NCBI GenBank assembly: GCA_036172665.1
Contig: CM069877.1
Coordinates: 17,695,001-17,759,000, forward strand
Reading direction: 5' to 3'
DNA: 64,000 nucleotides
From: Prosopocoilus inquinatus
Taxonomy: Eukaryota > Arthropoda > Insecta > Coleoptera > Lucanidae
Position numbers and translations under genes: made by a program. A model generated the notes under the pieces. The model ran no database searches. It was not told where the DNA came from and worked only from the letters and a program-made list of their open reading frames with translations. Positions 56,701 through 64,000 of the stretch are shown in pieces. Each line of letters begins with the position of its first letter. The first letter of the stretch is position 1.

Positions 56701-58070
56701 CTCTCGAATGTCGCTGGGGCATTACATAATCCGAATGGCATCACTGTGAACTGCCACAGACCCATACCAATGGAAAACGCCGTCTTTTCTCGATCTTCGG
56801 GCGCCAGCTCCACTTGCCAATATCCACTCTTTAAGTCCAAAGTTGAGAAGATCTTTGAGCCGGCCAGGGTGTCCAGGGTATCATCAATCCGTGGCAGGGG
56901 ATAGCTGTCCTTCTTGGTGACATTGTTGAGTAACCGGTAGTCTACACAGAATCTGGTGGACCCATCCTTCTTCTTCACAAGCACTACTGGTGACGCCCAC
57001 GGGCTGCTTGATGGTTCTATCACATTATCCTTTTCCATCTCGCGAATAATGCGTTCCGCTTCCTCACGCTTCGCCAACGGTAATCGCCTTGGAGCTTGAC
57101 GGATAGGTCTTTCTTCTCCAGTCTCTATTTTGTGTTTCACGACATCAGTTCTTCCCTTGGATCCATTTTCTACCTCAAATACATCTTGATAGCGGCCGAT
57201 CAGATTCTTTGCTTTTGTCTTCTGGTCTGGAGTCAATTCCTGGGCTGTTGACATAACCATTTCCCATAATTTCTTTGGGACTTTCGCTTCTGGCACGTTT
57301 GTTTCAAGTTGCCGGGAGATGGAGGACACCATGGTGCAGCTTCCCAAGATTGTTCCTTTCTTGATATTGACAGAGAAACAATTGACGTTCATCAGGCGGA
57401 CAGGTACTTCCTTCTTCGCCGTCAACAACATTTTCCCAACGAGGACTCCTCTTCCAATCTTCTGATCATCAGTATTAGGTTCAACCATAATGACCTGCCC
57501 ATCTTGAAAAACACCGTTCAGTCGACGATAACCTCAGTCCTGCTGGGTAATACAACGTCTTCAGAGAGGACTACTCGAGCGGCCACGTCCCCTCGTTGAT
57601 GTAGAACCAACTCCTCATTATTGACCGCCATCACGCCACGCTTTAAGTCCAATTGGAACCCGTGGGCACACATGACGTCCATGCCCAAAATTGCCTCGTC
57701 CTCTATATCTGCCACCAGTGCACGGTGTTTTATTGGAGTTGAACCAATGGTGATGATAACCTCTACTTCACCGTGGACAGTTGCTGATGTTCCAGTTGCA
57801 GTTTTCAGTCTCCACTTGGTCGGCTCGGTGCGTCCAGATGACTTAATGACGTCGGGTCTTAGGATGGTCTTCGTCGCACCCGTATCCAACAACATGGTGT
57901 GAGGAATGTCATCAATGGTGACATCCACGAAGACACTGCTGGTTAACTGCCGTAGGGATATTACTTGTTTGGCTTTCGTCTTTGGGGGCCTTTGAATACG
58001 GGTCGACGTTTGCCCCTCTGCACCGACCCGGCTTAGTTTAACTGTGGCTTCCTTGGATCCTGTCTGGGCT
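53778..58070 (-). pseudogene. Pol of gypsy copy C (PR-RT-RNaseH-IN-macro-CCCH)
   Basis: Open pieces: 58117-57518 (zinc knuckle end through protease LLDTGA), 57488-55449 (spacer, RT with YLDDIIVVG, RNase H, start of integrase), 55436-53778 (integrase core HSDQG and VERFNRTI, GPY motif, macro domain with YLVTKK and GCGLDGLDW, CCCH finger). The breaks are a 7-bp deletion and one GAA-to-TAA change. RT retains the 23 codons missing from copy A (YLGHIVNGNG region). One in-frame extra glycine occurs near 56588 (EGGVFQRL). Pol starts in the -1 frame relative to gag. Confidence 0.9.
57999..58042 (-). promoter_or_regulatory. Predicted -1 ribosomal frameshift signal (gag-pol)
   Basis: Minus strand: slip heptamer G TTA AAC (58042-58036) in gag phase, immediately followed by the gag stop TAA (58035-58033). 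After a 5-nt spacer (TAAGC) comes CGGGTCG (58030-58024), an 18-nt loop, and the exactly complementary CGACCCG (58005-57999). Pol is open in the -1 frame (GTT AAA CTA AGC). GUUAAAC is a slip sequence used by some arteriviruses. In copy B the heptamer (27884-27890) is kept but the stem has one mismatch; in copy A (20302-20308) an upstream extra base already fuses the frames. Confidence 0.75.
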
Positions 58071-59614
58071 TTGGACATCGCCTGCGAACATGTCCTTCCT
58101 CCTGGCAATTCCAACACACCAGCGGCTTCTTCTGCTTGAAGACCTGTTCCACAATGCGGCGAACATCCTCGGCGGTGGTATACTCCCTGGGTCGCTCCTT
58201 TATAGCAGATCCCACCTTGGCGTTAGCGGATTCTTCCTTTTCTTCCTCTTGGAAGTCCATAGCCGCTCGCACCTTGACATGCCCTCTTGAGACTCGTCTC
58301 GCCGCTTCAAATTCCAAGGCATAAGCCAATGCGTTCTTGGACGTCTTCGGATGGGTCATTCTCAATGCCTGCTGGTTGTCTGGGTCACGGATTCCATCTA
58401 TGAAGGTCTGCACCGTCAAACATTTGAGGAATTCAACAGGAGCTGTGGGATATGCCAACTGGGCCAGACGCGCAACGTCTGCTTCGAATTCCTGAAGAGT
58501 TTCTCCGGATTTCTGACAGCGATTCCTCAACTGCGCATGGTATACCTCGGTCAGATGGGCCTGTCCGTAATGCATTTCCATCCTATTCACCAGCTTGTCG
58601 AAGTCTTCTTGTTCCTCTGGCGGCATCGTCTGTAGCACATCGATAGCGTCCCCTCTCAAGGCCACAATTAACGAAGTGGCTTTTTCGCTGGCCGTCCATC
58701 TGTTCGCCTTTGCTGCTGCTTCGAACTGTTTGAAGTAGTTGGGCCAAGAAAACTTTCCATCGAACGTTGGTGGTTTTATCTTCAGTTTAGAATTTTCTGC
58801 TGGTCCTTCCACAATTCGGGTTTCATTATTTTCTAGTACTTCTACTGGTGGCTGATCCCCCGAACACTCGCAACCCCGCCAGATTTTTGATTTTGTTATC
58901 CTGCTGGAATATTATTTCTTCCACATTTTCTTGCAGGTTTCTTGTTTCTTCCGATATTTTTACCACTAGTTTATCTTCGAGTCCTTCCGTTTGTTCTAGA
59001 AATTCACCCTTCAAATTTCCGGATTGTTCTAGAAGTTTCTTGTCGAAATTTATGGATTGCTCTAGAAATTTCTCGTCTAAGTCTCTAGATTGTTCCAACA
59101 ATTTATTTTGTAATTTGTCGAAATTTCCAGATTGTTCTAGAAGCTTCTCCTCTAAATTTCTGGATTGTTCTTGAAGCTTCTGTAAATTTCCAGACTGTTC
59201 TTGAAACTTTTCGTCCAAATTTCTGGATTGTTCTCGAAGTTCTTCCTTGAAATTTCCAGATTGTTCTAGAAGCTTTTTCTCTAAATTTCCAGACTGTTCT
59301 TGAAACTTCTCGTCCAAATTTCTGGATTGTTCTCGAAGTTCGTCCTTGAAATTTCCAGATTGTTCTCGAAGTTCATCCTTGAAATTTCTGGATTGTTCTC
59401 GAAGTTCATCTTTCAAGATTTTATTAAAATCGACGGGACCACACGAAATTTCGAAAAGGAACGTCTCTGGATCTTCACCAGCTGTCAACAAATCGGATCG
59501 GAGACGCTGTTGAAGTGCGCCTTTCAAACCACAGGTTTCTAACTGTCGTTCTTCCAATTCGGTTTTTAATTCGGCCACTTTTAAGTCTTTCAACAACACT
59601 TTTCTCGTAGCCAT
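58033..59614 (-). pseudogene. Gag of gypsy copy C
   Basis: ATG at 59614 (MATRKVLLKDLK). SAP-like motif at residues about 8-45 (LKVAELKTELEERQLETCGL), FLFEISCGPVDFNKIL, then 13 units of an 11-residue repeat with EQS/EQT cores, predicted coiled coil. A frameshift at the five-G run (about 58857) separates this from the core frame 58812-58033 (FDGKFSWPNYFKQF, LTEVYHAQLRNRCQKSGETL, TFIDGIRDPDNQQALRMTHP) and zinc knuckle CWNCQEEGHVRRRC. Ends at TAA 58035-58033 next to the slip site. Confidence 0.88.
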
Positions 59615-59713
59615 TGTTTTTTTTTCCTATACTGTACTTATTTAATAATCTGATTAAATTTAATTTACTTTAAATTGTTTATTTATTTGCACAAACCCCA
59701 CACCTGACACCAC

Positions 59714-60038
59714 TGTTACGTTTCTAGGGTTTGAGTTTATTTATTTAAACGAATAAAACACTCGATAAAAACTTAACCGTAATTTAATAAAGCTTAAAAA
59801 CTAATTTATTTGTAATAATTTATTTTCACACTAAAATCTAACTTCGACGTTCGCTGTTCGAATTCGACTGCCTCGTGAGTCAACTCCGGGCGATTTTATA
59901 TCATTTGCTGGCGTCTGGAAGTCTCTACGCTGGAAGATTCTAGTTTGTTCGATGTAGGCCCGGTCGCGTGACGGCCGATGACACATACAGCGAACCGACT
60001 TCTTGACGCCTTGCGCTAAGTCAGGTTGGCGCGCCACA
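59714..60038 (-). repeat. 5' LTR of gypsy copy C
   Basis: 325 bp, TGTTACGTTTCTAGGG to GGCGCGCCACA on plus. Inside it the leader begins with complement of CACCTGACACCACT, the probable primer-binding site. Confidence 0.9.
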
Positions 60039-60127
60039 ATATAAATTGTTAACATCGTATACCTACAGTCCTTCATCCACAGAAGTCCTCCGTCCGAAGG
60101 TGCACTTCTTGCCCGCAAAGACTCAGA

Positions 60128-60236
60128 GGCTCGGTTTCTCAGTCACAGTTTAACTTTAATCTTCAGTTTTTCTTTACATAGGAACAGATGGAAGTTAACT
60201 GAAGATAACGTCAAACTGTGATTGAGCAACCGGCCC
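60128..60236. mobile_element. 109-bp MITE, first copy
   Basis: GGCTCGGTTTCTCAGTCACAG at the left end (shortened here) pairs with CTGTGATTGAGCAACCGGCC at the right. AACTTTAATCTTCAGTT and AACTGAAGATAACG are inverted inside. Nearly identical in design to 63332-63439. Confidence 0.75.
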
Positions 60237-63200
60237 AGAAAAATGTCAAGTTGGAGCGAGACCATAAATGCTGACTAGCTTCATTTGCGGCAGGTTTTGC
60301 GCAGGTAAACAAACTCTATCGTGCAGAGGGCAAATTTAGCTCCAATTTGGTATAAAATTTGTTTCCACGTTTTTGTTTGGGATAAACGTAGATATTTTCA
60401 TAGGTTTTCAGACAAACAGAAATTATTGTCGTAAAAAGTTTTTTCGAAAAACCAAAAGTAAAGATTTTTCCCATTTGATGCCGCCTTTCTGGCGATGACT
60501 GTTTACGTAGTCCCAGTAGAATTTAATTTAGAATCGAAAATCGTAATAATATACAGGACGTTCCATTTAAGAAAACTTAAATTTAGTTTATATCTCGTTT
60601 ATCCGACCAACTGTTTTTCTGTGAGCACACAGAGAGACTTTGAATTAGTCCTTATAAGTTTTGTATTAAACATTTTTTCCTGAAATCCTGTACCCTGTAC
60701 CCCTGTACCTGCTACTGCAGTCGAAGTAGTGGAATTGTATTAAAATCATAAACTTAAAATAGAAAATAAACATAACCGTTTCATTTGACTCTATATTTCA
60801 TTGTGATACCAACAAAAGTGTCGTCCTACCTAGCCTACTTTGACGAGAAAAAAGAGTGAATGCTTAATACCACCACCATCTACTAGATTTTACAAGACAG
60901 GTTCTCTTACCTTATAGAGACGTCGCACAGTGTTGCTGAGTACTAATAAAAAATTGGACAAAATTATTTAAATTTTTTTTCATTAAAAATAGTTATAATA
61001 CGTTGAAATATACATGAAAAACATAAAAATTCGAAAAGTACTTTTTCGTTTTAGCAACGATAAGACAATACATAAAATGTAAAGAAAAAGTCTGGTAAAG
61101 TAAATATTTCCGAAAATATTTTCTTTTTGCAAAAATGCTCGGACAGAAAATTTATTACTATAAATCTACATTTCAGCTCATTTATTCGTACAGTAGCGTA
61201 CCATTAGAGTACTAAAACAACTTTATTTCTTTTAATGGAATCTTGTATTTTTATTTATTTATTATTCCAAGCGGGCATATTTCTCCACGTACAACTACAA
61301 GAAAAATTATAGTCACATAAGAATCTTTTTGAAATAAATGTTCAAATATTAACAAAGAAACAAAACAAATAGATGAAATGTTTTGAATGCAGATTATCAC
61401 ATCAATGCTCATTATCATGAAATGTGAGAAAATTTTCACTGTCTTTTCAAAGGAAATTATTAAAGATAAATGCAGGTGCACTGTGACTAACAAAATATTG
61501 GACTAAAATGTCAATGTCAATAACAATGTCAAGAATGCATCGTTTAACTGTTTAATAGTGAAAGGGTCATAATTTTATATTTATTTAATTTACTTCATTC
61601 AAAATTAAATATTTATTAATGAAAATGGAGATTTATTACGAAAAAAGAAATTTATATTGTACTCCAATGATTGCTGAAAATAAATAACCTGAAATGTAGG
61701 AATCGAGTTCGAGCGTTCTTGTAAAAACAAAATAGTTTAGCAAATATTTAGGGTGTTCCAGACTTTTATCCTCAGTCTATAATAGAATTTATTTTGCACT
61801 CCCTATAGAAAGTAGCAGGAAAAGGATAAAATACTGCTGCAACTTTCAATTCCTGAATGTGTATGTATTTATCTCATATGTTTGATCGGAGCATTTTTAT
61901 TAATTCTTCTTGTGTAATTATGAGTCCTCTGTTGAAAGAAATGTCCCATAGTCTTTTCTTTTCTTAAAATTGACACAATTACTAAAATTTTCTAGTTTGT
62001 TTAAATTCTTTAAGATTCATTTTTCATTGATTTTTTAAAAAATATGATCTTCATGTCGAGAAAATTCCACGAAGTGACCTACAACAAGTAATAAATAAAA
62101 AGTCAGAGTGGCGCAAAAACGCGCAAGTTATTAAGTTTTATTATGAAAACACAAAATGTATAGAACATTTAAACATAAGTTTCCAACAGGTGATATTCGG
62201 AATTACTAAACAAAAAGTTTCATCAAAGAGATATAACAGGTGTTAAATATTTGTATGATTTGTACGATTATTTCTAAACCATTAACCACAAAAAAAAATA
62301 ATAATAGATGAAACGATTAATTAAACATACCTTCCATATTTGATTACACAATTCAGTTTTGAACAAACTCACTTCAGAAGGAAAATATAATTAACAATGT
62401 TGCGATAAATTTATGGCGAGTATAATGACATAACAATTAATATGATACTTTGTCTAGCACTTACTCGATAATTTCAAAAGATACTTACCCTCTTTTTACG
62501 ATAAATAATAAATTAACTCCTGATCTAATATTTATTAAGTTTATTTTCGTCTACCTTCATTTTAACAGTTTGTTTTTTGCTGTGTCTTGGCCACAGTGTG
62601 CGTCGTCTCGTGAAATCTAGTAGGTCGTGAATACCACAAAAATAATTTTAGATAAATTAATTAGATTTCCAGCGTTCTAATTGGAATTTGAAATGTTAAA
62701 GGACACCTGTCAATGACGCTGTCACACGACGGTTGTCATTGTCAAGTTGTAAAACACTTTGGTTCCTTCAATTTCGCAAAACGTGATATGCTTATTGAAA
62801 TTTTTGGTACAGTTTTGACATTTACTTGAAATTCAAATTTTAGAACAACTGGCGACTTGGTTAGAAGTTGTAATTCAACAGCAGGCCATGATAGTGGAAA
62901 TTAGATAGATATAAGATCGATAAGGAAAAATACTTACGGGAAAGTAACCTGGTCGAGTAGACCAGGAAACTATGTTAAAAGCACTGGCCTTTTGGAGAAT
63001 TCTTAAATATATCAGTATTGATAATAAAATCTAGTTTATAAAATACCATTTTACAACTTTCATTCATTAGCTGACCCAGAAAAGGAAGAAATCGTCAAAA
63101 AATTCATGCAAAATTCAGGTGAAAAATGAGATATCAAGTAAAATTGGTAAAATAATATAATCCGATACTGCCGATAGTTTTCTTATTATAAATACTTTAT

Positions 63201-63331
63201 TATTCTATTCTATTCTATTATTCTATCCAAGACAGCATCATTTTACTTATATAGGTGTTAATTTGTTGTAGGTATTTTTCTATTAAATAATTTTTTTTAT
63301 AAATTTTACTAGAGGTCGCCCATGACTGTTA
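60237..63331. other. AT-rich intergenic sequence
   Basis: About 60790-60830 is an inverted match to 38165-38215 (CTATATTTCATTGTGATACC). No exon, RNA gene or transposase recognised; small open frames at 60495 and 61251 have no features. Confidence 0.35.
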
Positions 63332-63439
63332 GGCCGGATTTCTCAGTCACAGTTTCACTTTAATCTTCAGTTTTTTTTACATATGAATGATGGAAGCTAA
63401 CTGAAGATTAACGTTAAACAGTGACTGAGCAACCGGCCC
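63332..63439. mobile_element. 108-bp MITE, second copy
   Basis: GGCCGGATTTCTCAGTCACA and its complement ending CAGTGACTGAGCAACCGGCC, with inner TTTAATCTTCAGTT / AACTGAAGATTAA pairing. Same family as 60128-60236. Confidence 0.8.
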
Positions 63440-64000
63440 TTAATACATGCATTTTATGATATTTAACCCGCCATGTCTAATTTTTAGACTTTTTCGGGGT
63501 TAAATATGAGACACAGTTTTTATTTATTTTCACCTTTTTAAAGGTATTTTTTGAATGTTTGTAAGTTGTCAATACTTTTTTCATCATCATTTATCTCTTA
63601 CAAAAATTTCATCAATTCCGTTGAAGGATTCACAAATTAAGAAAATGAAAGTTTTAAAAAGTGTCTCATTTTACACCACTTGACCCTAATACAAAACTCT
63701 TGCGGGAGTTTTTTTTTCGCGTTCGCGCATATGAAGTGCTCCCTTCTATGATGGTCACGCTTCAAAACTGCGCTCACGCGGGAAAAATGTGTTCCCGCAC
63801 TCGGTTCGTACATAACTATTTTGTTTGCCCAATATATTTTTTGGTGCACCCTTGACAAGATATTTCGTAGATTCCTGATTGTTCATTTGGTTCAGTTTTG
63901 TCTTTGGGGTTTGTTAGTAAACGTTTTAGAGTATTATGATTGGTATGTACAATTGTGAAACCCTGCGTTTTATAAATGTTATTTACACCTTTGCAAAAAT
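63440..64000. other. Window end, nothing recognised
   Basis: Overlapping opposite-strand frames of 64-73 codons at 63637-63858 have no family signature. No repeats noted. Confidence 0.35.

Larger units (their letters stand above)
53470..60038 (-). mobile_element. Ty3/gypsy LTR retrotransposon copy C
   Basis: LTRs at 59714-60038 (5', 325 bp) and 53470-53795 (3', 326 bp) are almost identical (a small difference at GATACAAAAATT against GATAAAAACTT). ATAT flanks both ends (53466-53469 and 60039-60042). It keeps the full domain order without large deletions. Lesions: frameshift in gag at a five-G run (about 58857), a 7-bp deletion near 57519 after the protease, and a nonsense codon in the integrase zinc region (complement of 55449-55451). 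It is the best reference for the family in this window. Confidence 0.95.

Noticed and set aside
63637..63858. Overlapping 73- and 64-codon frames near the window end
   Set aside because: Both strands are open over the same bases, without recognisable content; most likely chance.

Overview
The window looks like a euchromatic but transposon-rich stretch of an insect genome, AT-rich with short GT-AG introns; a beetle is my guess, not a demonstrated assignment. The support is a Methuselah-like GPCR gene (an arthropod-expanded family), genes split by introns, and an insect-type repeat load: Ty3/gypsy, R1-clade LINE, mariner, hAT, Penelope and many MITEs.

Host genes. (1) A Methuselah-like class B GPCR on + (1688-9064, seven exons, 479 codons by my splice model). 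(2) The 5' five exons of the spliceosomal helicase aquarius on - (12091-13867, about 296 residues); the rest of the protein is not visible to the left. (3) A testis-specific-type Ser/Thr kinase (TSSK) on + (35745-36875, two exons). (4) The 3' three exons of SDE2 on + (50089-51112), with a mariner about 120 bp upstream of the first visible exon and an in-frame tandem duplication inside one intron.

Mobile DNA. The dominant feature is three copies of one Ty3/gypsy LTR element: A (- strand, 15800-23602), B (+, 25994-31594) and C (-, 53470-60038). Each has about 325-bp LTRs and a 4-bp target duplication (ATAA, TTAC, ATAT). Gag has a SAP-like N-terminus, an 11-residue repeat array, a gag core and a zinc knuckle. 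Pol has protease, RT, RNase H and integrase, followed by two extra C-terminal modules: a TARG1/OARD1-like macro domain (ADP-ribose hydrolase fold) and a CCCH zinc finger. Copies B and C show a -1 gag-pol overlap with a GTTAAAC slip site directly before the gag stop; in C this is followed 5 nt later by a perfect 7-bp stem. All three copies carry inactivating lesions, but the macro-CCCH part is open in all three.

Other elements: a 5'-truncated R1-clade LINE inserted in copy A with an 11-bp target duplication; a decayed DUF4817-type transposon containing a second TIR element; relics of another gypsy family with a LINE fragment and a MITE inside; a mariner; a Penelope GIY-YIG fragment next to a long inverted repeat whose minus strand carries a complete-looking hammerhead ribozyme; a perfect 71-bp-arm palindrome; and about fifteen MITEs or foldbacks, several with clear target duplications. 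The last 4 kb (60-64 kb) shows only two MITE copies and AT-rich sequence.
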